Positions 1 to 7,369 of a stretch of 14,775 bases of DNA are shown here, in pieces. Location: assembly GCF_042654605.1 (NCBI RefSeq), contig NZ_JBHSGT010000036.1, forward strand, positions 1-14,775, given 5' to 3'. Position 1 is the first letter of the stretch. Each line of letters starts with the position of its first letter. Source of the stretch: Enterococcus_I eurekensis (GTDB lineage Bacteria; Bacillota; Bacilli; Lactobacillales; Enterococcaceae). The position numbers and the translations under genes are program-made. Under the pieces are notes generated by a model. It did not search any database. It had not been told where the DNA came from and saw only the letters and a list, made by a program, of their open reading frames with translations.

Positions 1-1
1 G

Positions 2-469
2 GATTTAACTTATGTTCGGGTCGGGAAAAATTGGGCTTATATTTGTTTGATGATTGATTTATTCAATCATGAAATTATTGGCCATTCTTGCGGAAATAAA
101 AAAGATGCGCAGCTTGTAAAAAGGGCCATTCAAAGCATTCCTTACTCACTTCAAGAAATCGAACTCTTCCATACGGATCGTGGAAAAGAATTTGATAATG
201 AATTGATTGATCTTATCTTAGAAACATTTGGCATTCAACGCTCCTTGAGTAAGCCTGGATGTCCATATGATAATGCCGTTTCAGAAGCGACTTACAAAGC
301 TTTTAAGACGGAATTTGTGAGTCAATATCAATTTGAAACGATGGCACACTTAGAATTAGAATGTTTTGATTATGTCAATTGATGGAATCATCATCGGATC
401 CATAGTTCTCTTGGTTATAAAACACCAATTGAGGTACGCTATGCGGAGGTTGGCGTAGCGAACCCTTGA
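2..469 (+). pseudogene. IS3-family transposase OrfB, C-terminal part with nonsense mutation
   Basis: The reading frame is open from the window edge (DLTYVRVG...). It carries the rve/DDE integrase core seen in IS3 OrfB proteins: the first Asp in the DLTYV motif, the second Asp in FHTDRGKEFD, and the Glu in the NAVSEATYK segment. A TGA at 380-382 stands where the family and copy 2 have the first Trp of YVNWWN, so a single TGG to TGA change would explain it. After the stop the frame resumes with WNHHRIHSSLGYKTPIEVR and ends at 467-469. The tail also differs from copy 2, which suggests a further frame change. The gene is very probably inactive. Confidence 0.85.
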
Positions 470-569
470 TAATGAGCAAGAATCGGTTACCTTCTGTTCG
501 AGCGGCTTATTTTATTCAAAGTGAGCACGCCGCTAAGAAAACCGATTTGAGGAGGCTCGTTGTCAAGGG
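463..569 (+). other. Nested stem-loop at the 3' end of IS3 copy 1
   Basis: A 15-bp outer stem pairs CCCTTGATAATGAGC (463-477) with GCTCGTTGTCAAGGG (555-569), with two G-U wobbles. Inside it, AATCGGTT (481-488) pairs with AACCGATT (540-547), and AGCGGC (501-506) with GCCGCT (529-534). The equivalent place in IS3 copy 2 forms the same architecture with different inner sequences. The structure starts at the end of orfB and finishes about 20 bp before the terminal repeat. Its function is unknown; transcription insulation or mRNA stability are guesses. Confidence 0.75.
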
Positions 570-590
570 CAACTGGATATGGTGTCATAA

Positions 591-632
591 ACAGACCTTA
601 TAATTTTTGTCTAGAAAAGTGTTGCCATTCCA
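591..632 (+). repeat. Right terminal inverted repeat of IS3 copy 1
   Basis: Read on the minus strand from 632 inward, this 42-bp end matches the left end of IS3 copy 2 at about 31 of 42 positions with no gaps (TGGA, GGC, ACA, CTAGACA and ATAAGGT blocks). It begins with TG, as usual for the IS3 family. The base after 632 is the first base of the interrupted IS1216 transposase. Confidence 0.8.
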
Positions 633-766
633 GTATGACAAACATTTATTCCACGATCATATAACAATTCCTGGACTTCACGATAGCTTAGATTGTAACG
701 CAGGTAGTAACCGACAGCGACAATAATGACGTTTTTTTTGAATTGTTTGCCTTTAAAATGATTCAT
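633..766 (-). pseudogene. IS1216 transposase, N-terminal fragment
   Basis: Translation from the ATG at 766-764 on the minus strand gives MNHFKGKQFKKNVIIVAVGY and continues YYLRYNLSYREVQELLYDRG, which I recognise as the N-terminus of the IS1216/IS6-family transposase. This part is the helix-turn-helix DNA-binding region, and the DDE catalytic domain is absent. The frame runs into IS3 copy 1 at 632 and soon stops. An intact IS1216 transposase has about 226 residues, so only a fifth is left. Confidence 0.9.
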
Positions 767-839
767 TACTCTGTCCTCTCTGTCTTTTTTCTAAATTTTA
801 CACTAAAATAGATTTTTTGGAAAACTTTGCAACAGAACC
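633..839 (-). mobile_element. IS1216 (IS6 family) remnant
   Basis: This fragment keeps one IS1216 terminal inverted repeat (822-839; GGTTCTGTTGCAAAGTTT on the minus strand), the leader, and the first 45 codons of the transposase. It is cut at 633 by the end of IS3 copy 1. The other side of the element is not in the window. IS1216 is very common in enterococci and lactococci. Its outer end at 839 abuts the broken transporter gene. Confidence 0.9.
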
Positions 840-917
840 AAAAAATCAATTCCAACTGGTTGGATAATTGGAGCAATTGTCTGTATGATCACGTTCTTAT
901 TGTATGGTAACTTCTAA
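840..917 (+). pseudogene. C-terminal remnant of a membrane transporter
   Basis: An open frame starts exactly at the IS1216 outer end and ends with TAA at 915-917. It encodes about 25 residues, including PTGWIIGAIVCMITFLLYGN, which reads as a last transmembrane helix and short tail. It lies 38 bp upstream of a hydantoinase/oxoprolinase-type gene on the same strand. A nucleobase or hydantoin permease (NCS1-like) would fit that neighbourhood, but the fragment is too short to assign. The rest of the gene was lost at the IS1216 junction. Confidence 0.6.
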
Positions 918-955
918 CGGATTGTGACAATAGAAATGAAATGGAGGAGTGACGG

Positions 956-1690
956 ATGAAACGGTTTGTACGAATGGGGATCGACGTTGGCGGGACACAT
1001 ACAAAAGCGGTAGCGATCGACAATGCCACACATGAAATTATTGGGAAGTCTTCAGTGAAGACGACACATGATCATTTGAATGGGGTGGCAGCAGGAGTGG
1101 TGCAGTTTTTTCAAAACTGTTTACAAGAGAATCAAATCAGTCCAGATGATGTGGTTTTCGTGGCTCACTCGACAACGCAAGCAACGAATGCATTGATTGA
1201 AGGAGATGTAGCTAAAGTTGGAGTAATCGGCATGTCGAAAGGCGGTCTTGAAGGATTTTTAGCCAAAAGACAAACACGATTGAACGATATTGATCTAGGG
1301 AACAAGAAAAAAATCGAAATCGTCAATGCTTTTTTACCAGTAAAACATTTGAATGTGGATCGAGTGGCTGAAACGATCTCTAATTTAGAAAAAGAAAAAG
1401 CGGAGGTACTAGTATCTTCGATGGCCTTTGGGGTAGATAATGGTGAGCCAGAACGTGTTGTTTATGAAGCTGCTTCTTGTAAAGCCATTCCAACAACGAT
1501 GGCATCTGATATTACTAAATTATATGGATTGACAGACATCGGTACGCCAATCGTCAAACAGCATAATGGTATCAATGAGATCACCTTATATTATGACTTG
1601 CCGCTCTTCTTTTATTTCATCATCGGGTTGACCTTCATTGGTTGGCTGATTTTATTCATCATGTTTATTAGAAGTCGGATACATTCATAA
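956..1690 (+). pseudogene. Hydantoinase/oxoprolinase N-terminal domain fused to an unrelated membrane tail
   Basis: Residues 1 to about 195 form the N-terminal domain of a hydantoinase A/oxoprolinase-family protein. There is an ASKHA-type phosphate-binding motif (MGIDVGGTHTKAV, residues 7-19), HSTTQATNALIEG (about 66-78), and the SSMAFGVDNGEPE and MASDITKLYGLT segments. Family members then continue through a catalytic domain to more than 500 residues. Here the sequence after GLT switches to a hydrophilic stretch and one strong transmembrane helix (LPLFFYFIIGLTFIGWLILF), ending in a basic tail. I infer a deletion that joined the 5' part of this gene in frame to the 3' end of a membrane-protein gene near 1535-1545. 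A good RBS (GGAGG) precedes the ATG. Hydantoinase activity is not expected. Confidence 0.8.
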
Positions 1691-1693
1691 AAA

Positions 1694-1911
1694 AATGAGG
1701 TCGAGACAAATCTAAAAATCAGTCTTTCTACAGACGCTCGAATAAACGGCGAGAGCAGAAGCAACTCCTTCGGAAATAAGCCGAAATTCACAAAAATTTG
1801 AAAAGCAATTTTCGTTCATTTCTTCTTATTTCTCGGAGTTAAACACTTCTGTCCCAGCTTCTCTCAAATAAACGGTGTCCAAAAGTCAGGCTTTTCGGGA
1901 ATTTCAAAAAA
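1694..1911. repeat. Enterococcal intergenic repeat, long copy
   Basis: This gene-free stretch shares two blocks with 10609-10740. The left block runs from GACAAATCTAAAAA through CTCGAATAAACG to GAGCAGAAGCAACTCCTTC. The right block runs from AAATAAACG through GTCC and TCAGG to TTTTCGG. This copy carries about 90 extra bases between them (roughly 1773-1864). That insert makes an imperfect inverted repeat, AACTCC...GAAATAAG against CTTATTTC...GGAGTT. No reading frame of note is present. It looks like a dispersed non-coding repeat of the host chromosome. Confidence 0.65.
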
Positions 1912-1955
1912 GAGGTTGAGACAGAAGTAAGAAACACTTTTGTCTCAATCTCATC
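1904..1955 (-). terminator. Intrinsic terminator of the malPBMR operon
   Basis: GAGGTTGAGACAGAAG (1912-1927) and CTTTTGTCTCAATCTC (1937-1952) form a 16-bp stem with a 9-nt loop. On the minus strand the hairpin is followed by CTCTTTTTT, a good U-run. It lies about 40 bp beyond the malR stop. A shorter T-run on the plus side could make it bidirectional. Confidence 0.75.
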
Positions 1956-1993
1956 TTTTGGTTATTCTATCTCTTCATTTCAATTCCTACCAG

Positions 1994-3012
1994 TTATTGC
2001 TTGGGGTTCAGTGGTACAACTGTTTCTCTCTTGATCAAGTGATGAGGGATGACTAGGCGCACGCCGCTACTGATCTCGTTATGGATCAATTCTTGTAATT
2101 TTTGCATGGCTACTCGCCCTAATTCGGAAATATCGATATCGATACTTGTGAGATAAGGATGAGTCAGTGTAGAAAAAATCGAATTATTGAAACTGATGAT
2201 CGATAAGGTTTCTGGAATAAGATAACCGTACATTTGCGCTAATTGCATCGTGCGAAGTGCAAAAATATCATCGATTACCACAAGTGCTGTAGCACCGGCG
2301 TTTTTTAAGATAGTGTCAAAGGATAGATAGTCTTCTGCCTTTTCGATCACAACGCTAGGGTGAACATCTAGTCCAGCCATCATCATCGCTTTTTGATACC
2401 CGAAATAGCGTTCGAAATAGAGGCTTTCGTGGGTCGTGTTCGTAACGAAAAGAATCTGTTCATGCCCATTTTGGATAAGAAAATCAGTTGCCTGTTTTCC
2501 CAATAGCTGGTTGTCGTTATCAACGTAGATGATCTCATTTTCATGCTGATAAGGTTGACCGATTAGAGTGAAGGGAATCTCGTTTTGATACAAATAATCG
2601 ATGACTGGGTCTTCGCTATCAGAGTACACTAAGATAAAGCCATCGACTTGTTTTTGTAAGTGCATTCTTTGGACATTTTCTAATAAGACATCAAAATTTT
2701 TCGCTGTTGCAATGGCTATTGTCATGTCGTGGTGACGTGCTTCTTCATTGATTGCATCCATGATCTCTAAGTAGAAGGGATTACCGATTCGTTCTTTAGA
2801 ATCAAGTGGCGACAATATCACGCCGATGGCACTAGAAACCCGTTTACCTAAATTTCTAGCAGTGATATTCGGTACATAGCCAAGTTCATCCATGATTTTT
2901 CGGACTTCTTTTTGGTTGCTTCGGAAATACTTGGATGGTCATTGATGACGCGTGAGACAGTAGAGGTAGCTACTCCCGCTTTTTTTGCAACATCTTTTAC
3001 CGTAATTGCCAT
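1994..3012 (-). pseudogene. malR: MalR, LacI-family maltose repressor, frameshifted
   Basis: From the ATG at 3012-3010 the protein starts with a typical LacI helix-turn-helix (ITVKDVAKKAGVATSTVSRV), then INDHPSISEATKKK. The rest, from MDELGYVPNITARNLGKRVS to the C-terminus, lies in another frame starting at 2893. One missing base at about 2902-2915, in a run of A and G, accounts for the shift. Restoring it gives 339 residues, normal for the family, with the hinge (YVPNITARNL) and a periplasmic-binding-like effector domain containing GVILSPLD, VDGFILVYS, YFGYQKAMM and SIISFNN. An RBS (AGAAAGGTG) precedes the ATG. It is the last gene of malPBMR. A shortened effector domain alone could not bind the operators. 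A sequencing error would look the same. Confidence 0.8.
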
Positions 3013-3080
3013 AATTTAAACACCTTTCTTCTAAATAAAAATCTCTTCTTTTCTGAGCTATTCGTAATCAAAACAAGCAA

Positions 3081-4115
3081 CTATTGAGTATTTGCTATCT
3101 GTTCATTCGGTAAAATAGTAAACTGATAGGTCGTATGGTTGACCTTTTCTTGACCAGGGTACAAAGCGATCGAACCGAGTTCAGGTAAATGGACTAGATC
3201 CGGAAATTCTTGTGGCTCGATGGCTAAACCATAGTTTGAATGCATATGTTTCCCGTTGATCATAAAATCAGCTTCAAAACCAGTCGTAGAAAATAATACC
3301 ACACTTCTATTTGTTGTTGCTATAGACAACTGGCGTCCAGATTGTTTTTCTGAAAGACACAGCACCTTTTTTGAACGTTTCGGTGTAGTAAGAACAAAAA
3401 CGTCATCAAGTCCTTCTGGATAAGCGTTGAGAATTTCTTCGATTGTATGTGGTTTCTTGAAATTGATCGGTAAATCCGCTTGAGTGATTTGTTCGCCTGT
3501 TGGTAGTTTATCTTCATCTAATACCAATAGACTTTCTGCTTGGACAGCCAGTTCATGTGTATCAATGTCACATTTACCATTCCCAGAAAGGTTGAAATAG
3601 GCATGATTGGTTGGATTGCAGATCGTCTCGACGGGACTGTTCGTTTTTGTGATCATTTCCAGGCTATTCGCAGTTAGCTGATACGTGATCGTTGCTGTGA
3701 TAGGACCAGGATAATCGGAAAAAGTGTCTTGTAAATAAAAGACAACGCCGATCGACTGTGGATTTTTGAACACTTCGACATCCCAATATTGGAAAGACCA
3801 TCCATTTGTTCCTCCGTGGATATGGTGGTTGCCGGCGTTTTTTTCAAGTTGATGATTTCCCCATGTAGCATTTCGGATTCTGCCTGCTACGGGACCGACT
3901 GTGGCTCCAAAGAAACTTTCATCGGTTAAAACATCTGAAAGTTCATCATAAGAAAGTAAGACGTTTTCTAAATGTCCTTTGTTATCTGGAGCAAAGATTT
4001 GGTGAAGTCTAGCGCCATAATTTAGAAGAACGACGGTCAATTCATCGTTCTTCAATGTGATTTTTTTTAATTCAGTGTTGGGGATAGGAGTCACTGAAAT
4101 AGAAGGTTCAGGCAT
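3081..4115 (-). CDS. malM: Aldose 1-epimerase (mutarotase) of the maltose operon
   Basis: This 344-residue protein belongs to the GalM family, which interconverts alpha and beta anomers of glucose. It carries the substrate-contacting Arg-Asn pair in GRIRNATW (about 78-85), NHHIHGGTNGWSF (96-108), and the presumed catalytic His171 in NPTNHAYFNLSG. The presumed catalytic Glu300 is in LAIEPQEFPD. The length is normal and no signal peptide is seen, so it should be cytoplasmic. Its ATG (4115-4113) overlaps the end of pgmB by 8 bases, which implies translational coupling. In this pathway it would equilibrate the glucose released by maltose phosphorolysis so that glucokinase can use it. Confidence 0.9.
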   Translation of the reverse strand: MPEPSISVTPIPNTELKKITLKNDELTVVLLNYGARLHQIFAPDNKGHLENVLLSYDELSDVLTDESFFGATVGPVAGRIRNATWGNHQLEKNAGNHHIHGGTNGWSFQYWDVEVFKNPQSIGVVFYLQDTFSDYPGPITATITYQLTANSLEMITKTNSPVETICNPTNHAYFNLSGNGKCDIDTHELAVQAESLLVLDEDKLPTGEQITQADLPINFKKPHTIEEILNAYPEGLDDVFVLTTPKRSKKVLCLSEKQSGRQLSIATTNRSVVLFSTTGFEADFMINGKHMHSNYGLAIEPQEFPDLVHLPELGSIALYPGQEKVNHTTYQFTILPNEQIANTQ

Positions 4116-4773
4116 TTGGCTGCCACGTTTTTTTCAAGTAATCGAAAGTCAATGAAGCTGTATCAGGTACGATTGGAATATCCTCCCCAAGATCTTCTGA
4201 ACGTCCTACGCCGATAGGTTGCGCACCACTAGCAATGATCGCAGCGATTCCAGCTTTTGCATCCTCGATCCCGATGCAGTCACGAGGGGTCAAACCGATT
4301 TCTTTCGCAGCAAGTAGAAAAATATCTGGTTCAGGCTTTCCATTAGCGACTTTTGCCGGATCAGCAATCGCGTCAAAGTAGCTTTCTAAATCCATCTTGG
4401 CAAGTAGGAAAGGGCCATTTTTGCTTGCAGATGCTAGTGAAATCTTGATATTGTTTGCCCGTAAGTCTTTTAATAATTCTAAAATCCCTGGAAAAACATC
4501 TTTTGGTGTGATCGATTGGATCATTTCAAGATAATAATCATTTTTTCTTTTCGCTAATTCGAGAAATTCTGTTTTTGAGAATTGCTCTTCTTTTTTTCCA
4601 TGAGCAAGAAGGAGAGTCAGAGAATCTTCTCTGCTTACACCCTTCAATTGTTCGTTGAATGACCGATCGAAGGGAATACCGATCTCATCACCTAGCTTTT
4701 TCCAAGCAAGGTAATGGAATTCAGCGGTATCTGTAATAACGCCATCTAAGTCGAATAATACACCTTTAAACAT
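4108..4773 (-). CDS. pgmB: Beta-phosphoglucomutase
   Basis: This 221-residue HAD-superfamily enzyme converts beta-D-glucose-1-phosphate to glucose-6-phosphate. It matches the Lactococcus lactis enzyme as I know it: nucleophile Asp8 and acid/base Asp10 in FDLDGVITDTAEFH, the cap motif LKGVSREDSL, phosphate-binding SASKNGPF (about 114-121), the Lys in ANGKPEPD (about 145), and the metal-binding acidic pair in IEDAKAG (about 169-170). I chose the ATG at 4773 over an in-frame GTG at 4782 because AGAAGG lies 8 nt before the ATG and the resulting N-terminus (MFKGVLFDLDG) is the family's. It overlaps the end of malP by 8 bases and the start of malM by 8. It is called malB in E. faecalis. Confidence 0.95.
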   Translation of the reverse strand: MFKGVLFDLDGVITDTAEFHYLAWKKLGDEIGIPFDRSFNEQLKGVSREDSLTLLLAHGKKEEQFSKTEFLELAKRKNDYYLEMIQSITPKDVFPGILELLKDLRANNIKISLASASKNGPFLLAKMDLESYFDAIADPAKVANGKPEPDIFLLAAKEIGLTPRDCIGIEDAKAGIAAIIASGAQPIGVGRSEDLGEDIPIVPDTASLTFDYLKKTWQPNA

Positions 4774-7060
4774 TCGCTTCACCTTCTCGTAATGGAATAG
4801 TCAAATGATCAGTAAGCACATACGCTTTTTCGTAGATTTCTAGCGGTAAAGCTTCGCCAGATAAGAGGTTCAATGTTACCTGTTCATTTGAAACGGCGAC
4901 AAATAACAAGCGGTCGCGATAATTGATATGGAATGAATAAGCAGACCATGTTTTAGGTAAGAATGGTGCAAATCTTAATTGTTCATGATCTGTCTTCATT
5001 TGCGCGAATCCTTGTACGATAGCAAGCCAACTTCCGGTCATTGAAGTGATGTGTAAGCCATCCTCTGTATCATTGTTATAGTTATCTAAATCTAAACGAG
5101 CAGTGCGTTGATACATTTCAACGGCTTTGTCTTCCATGCCTAGTTCAGCAGCTAAAATAGCATGGATACTAGGAGATAGGGAAGACTCATGGACAGTCAT
5201 TGGCTCGTAAAAATCAAAGTTGCGTTGTTTTTCTTCTTTTGTAAATGAATCATTGAAGAAGTAGATACCTTGTAAAACGTCTGCTTGTTTAATGAAGCAA
5301 GAACGAAGGATCTTGTCCCATGACCAATGCTGATTCAATGGCAATTCACTTGCGGATAGTTCCGCTACTGGTTTGAGATCTTTGTCTAAGAAAGTATCGT
5401 GTTGAACAAAAATCCCTAATTCTTCATCTACTGGGAAGTACATATTTTCAGCAATTTCTTGCCAATGTGCCAATTCATCGTCGCTGATTTTAGCAGTGCT
5501 CTCTTCTTTGAACTTCAAATAATTTTCTCGTGTGTAACGTAGTACCCAACAAGCAATCGTATTCGTGTACCAATTGTTGTTGATATTATTCTCATATTCG
5601 TTCGGTCCTGTAACCCCGTGGATCATATATTGATTGTTTCGTTTAGAAAAATGGACTCGGTCTGCCCAAAAGCGAGCGATTTCTGCTAAGACTTCTAAAC
5701 CTTCATTTTTTAAATAGTCGATGTCGCCAGTGTAGTTAGTATAATTATAAATAGCGTAGGCAATTGCGCCATTTCGATGGATTTCTTCAAAGGTGATTTC
5801 CCATTCATTGTGGCATTCGACACCTGTGAAAGTGACCATTGGATATAACGCGCCCTTTAGCCCTTGCTGTTGTGCATTATGGATTGCTTGTGGCAATTGG
5901 TTATGGCGGTACTTCAAGAGATTCTTAGTGACTTCAGGTTTCGCTAAAGCGAGGTACAGAGGCACTGCATAGGCTTCAGTATCCCAGTAAGTTGCACCAC
6001 CATATTTTTCGCCAGTGAAGCCTTTTGGTCCAATATTCAAACGTTCATCTTCGCCATAATAAGTAGAAAATAGCTGGAAGAGGTTGAAACGGATTCCTTG
6101 TTGTGCTTCATCGTCTCCTTCAATGACTACATCTGCCAATTCCCATCGTTTAGACCAAGCGGCTGTTTGCTCCTCTTTTGCTTGGGGATAGTGAACGTTC
6201 AATTCGTTGAATTCTTTAAAGAGATGTGTCGCTTGTTGCGCTTCAGGGATATCTCGGCTTGTGAAAATCAATACTTCTTTGTCGATAAGAAGTGTTTCAT
6301 TTTCATTTAAGTCAAAGGTGAATGAACCTTCGATTGCTAAGGTGCCCTCTTGGTAGCTTGGCGTATATAATTTTCCATCAACGTAGTGGCGCATCCCAGC
6401 GGTCACTGTAAATTGTTCGATCTCAAAATTATTCGGGATCGTTTTAGTCGTTAAGTACGCTATTTCTTCCTTGACGCCATGATCGATGTCATTCCAAAAG
6501 TGTTCATCGTAATTGCTGTCTTCGTTTTGGACATTGCCATCTAGCTTAGAAATAACTTTTACAGTTCCATTTCCTTCCAACATTTCAATGGTTAAGCGAA
6601 TATAAGCGGCTTCATTTTTGACAATACTTAAAAAGCGCTCGAATGAAAGACGAACTTTGTTTGATGGGGTAGTGACTGTATAACTACGTGTCAAAACACC
6701 GTTTTTCATGTTTAATTCCCAATAAAAATCTTCAGTAGTAAGTGTAGCTAGATCAATCAGCTGATCATCGATAAAAAGATCCATAGCGATAAAATCGACT
6801 GCATTGATTACTTTTCCAAAATATTCAGGATAGCCGTTTTTCCACCAGCCAACACGTGTTTTGTCAGGGTACCAAACACCTGCTAAATAGGTTCCTTGGT
6901 GATGATCACCAGAATATGCTTCTTCAAAATTTCCGCGCATACCCATATATCCGTTACCGATACTGGTCAATGATTCTTGCAAGCGTAAATTTTCTTTATC
7001 TAATTTATTCGTGCTGATTTTCCAAGGGTCGATCTGAAATAACCGTTTAATTTGTTTCAT
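4766..7060 (-). CDS. malP: Maltose phosphorylase (GH65)
   Basis: This 764-residue cytoplasmic enzyme splits maltose with inorganic phosphate into glucose and beta-D-glucose-1-phosphate. The GH65 layout is complete: an N-terminal beta-sandwich domain (from IDPWKI to about 270), a linker, the alpha/alpha barrel (about 320-700), and a C-terminal beta domain. Landmarks are GGATYWDTEAYAVPLYLAL (354-372), ECHNEWEITFEEIHRNGAIA (415-434), and HGVTGPNEYENNINNNWYTN (481-500). Glu488 in the last motif aligns with the known general-acid Glu487 of the Lactobacillus brevis enzyme. The start is set by AGGAGGAG 7-8 nt before the ATG at 7060. It is first in malP-pgmB-malM-malR. Confidence 0.95.
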   Translation of the reverse strand: MKQIKRLFQIDPWKISTNKLDKENLRLQESLTSIGNGYMGMRGNFEEAYSGDHHQGTYLAGVWYPDKTRVGWWKNGYPEYFGKVINAVDFIAMDLFIDDQLIDLATLTTEDFYWELNMKNGVLTRSYTVTTPSNKVRLSFERFLSIVKNEAAYIRLTIEMLEGNGTVKVISKLDGNVQNEDSNYDEHFWNDIDHGVKEEIAYLTTKTIPNNFEIEQFTVTAGMRHYVDGKLYTPSYQEGTLAIEGSFTFDLNENETLLIDKEVLIFTSRDIPEAQQATHLFKEFNELNVHYPQAKEEQTAAWSKRWELADVVIEGDDEAQQGIRFNLFQLFSTYYGEDERLNIGPKGFTGEKYGGATYWDTEAYAVPLYLALAKPEVTKNLLKYRHNQLPQAIHNAQQQGLKGALYPMVTFTGVECHNEWEITFEEIHRNGAIAYAIYNYTNYTGDIDYLKNEGLEVLAEIARFWADRVHFSKRNNQYMIHGVTGPNEYENNINNNWYTNTIACWVLRYTRENYLKFKEESTAKISDDELAHWQEIAENMYFPVDEELGIFVQHDTFLDKDLKPVAELSASELPLNQHWSWDKILRSCFIKQADVLQGIYFFNDSFTKEEKQRNFDFYEPMTVHESSLSPSIHAILAAELGMEDKAVEMYQRTARLDLDNYNNDTEDGLHITSMTGSWLAIVQGFAQMKTDHEQLRFAPFLPKTWSAYSFHINYRDRLLFVAVSNEQVTLNLLSGEALPLEIYEKAYVLTDHLTIPLREGEANV

Positions 7061-7094
7061 TGTTCTCCTCCTAGACGTTGTCTTTTATACGTCC

Positions 7095-7124
7095 ATAATA
7101 AACGCAAGCGATTGCGTAAGTCAA
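7095..7124 (-). promoter_or_regulatory. malP promoter
   Basis: On the minus strand, TTGACT (7124-7119) and TATTAT (7100-7095) are separated by 18 bp and lie 35 bp or more upstream of the malP ATG. The whole spacer is filled by the palindromic operator at 7102-7117, so a bound repressor would block RNA polymerase directly. Confidence 0.7.
7102..7117. promoter_or_regulatory. LacI-type (MalR) operator 1
   Basis: ACGCAAGCGATTGCGT is a 16-bp palindrome with perfect 6-bp arms (ACGCAA/TTGCGT) around a CG-containing centre. This is the form expected of a MalR or other LacI-family operator. It sits between the -35 and -10 of the malP promoter. A second copy with the same core (GCAATCGATTGC) lies in front of malT. 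Confidence 0.75.
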
Positions 7125-7170
7125 CTAGAAAAGTGAAATTAAATTTTGAAGTGGATGAAAAAACAAAACA

Positions 7171-7228
7171 AAAGCGATTGTATCAATATTTACTACTATA
7201 AAGCGATTGTATCAATATTTACTACTAT
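7171..7228. repeat. 29-bp tandem repeat in the mal control region
   Basis: Two identical 29-bp units starting AAAGCGATTGTATCAATATT lie at 7171-7199 and 7200-7228. Each carries GCGATTGT, which matches one half of the palindromic operators at 7102 and 7339. The units could be auxiliary half-sites for MalR or CcpA, or simply a recent duplication. There are only two copies and no spacers, so this is not a CRISPR. Confidence 0.8.
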
Positions 7229-7301
7229 AATATGAACAGAAATAATGTATAAAGAACGATCGGGTACTTACAGAAAAAGCATAAAAATACGAAATAAGGC
7301 A

Positions 7302-7330
7302 TTTACAAAAAAAGAAACACACGCTATAAT
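7302..7330 (+). promoter_or_regulatory. malT promoter
   Basis: TTTACA (7302-7307) and a perfect TATAAT (7325-7330) are spaced 17 bp apart. Transcription should begin near 7337, just before the operator at 7339-7354 and about 30 bp before the malT start codon. Confidence 0.8.
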
Positions 7331-7338
7331 AACTAACA

Positions 7339-7354
7339 ACGCAATCGATTGCAT
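7339..7354. promoter_or_regulatory. LacI-type (MalR) operator 2
   Basis: ACGCAATCGATTGCAT is a near-perfect 16-bp palindrome centred on ATCGAT. It lies right after the predicted malT transcription start, where repressor binding would block promoter clearance. It pairs with operator 1 about 237 bp away (centre to centre), so repression by looping across the divergent promoters is possible. Confidence 0.75.
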
Positions 7355-7369
7355 AAAGGAGACGAGGAA

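Larger units (their letters stand above)
1..632 (+). mobile_element. IS3-family insertion sequence, 3' part (copy 1)
   Basis: This is the right-hand part of an IS3-family element whose 5' end lies outside the window. It holds the end of orfB, a long 3' hairpin and a right terminal inverted repeat at 591-632. Read inward, the repeat begins TGGAATGGC and contains CTAGACA and TAAGGT. It aligns without gaps to both ends of the complete IS3 copy at 11436-12807. The element ends inside an IS1216 transposase gene, so it inserted there after IS1216. The orfB protein is only about two thirds identical to that of copy 2, so these are related but different elements. Confidence 0.85.

Noticed and set aside
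2893..2893. MalR as an intact 299-residue protein starting at the internal ATG
   Set aside because: A perfect LacI helix-turn-helix lies just upstream in another frame and no RBS precedes this ATG, so it is a frameshifted gene.
7171..7228. Direct 29-bp repeats resembling a CRISPR unit length
   Set aside because: There are only two units, directly joined with no spacer, inside a promoter region. This is a tandem duplication.
7349..7369. Longer malT start at TTG
   Set aside because: It lies within the operator, has no RBS, and the added residues are not family-like. ATG 7370 has AAAGGAG at the right distance.
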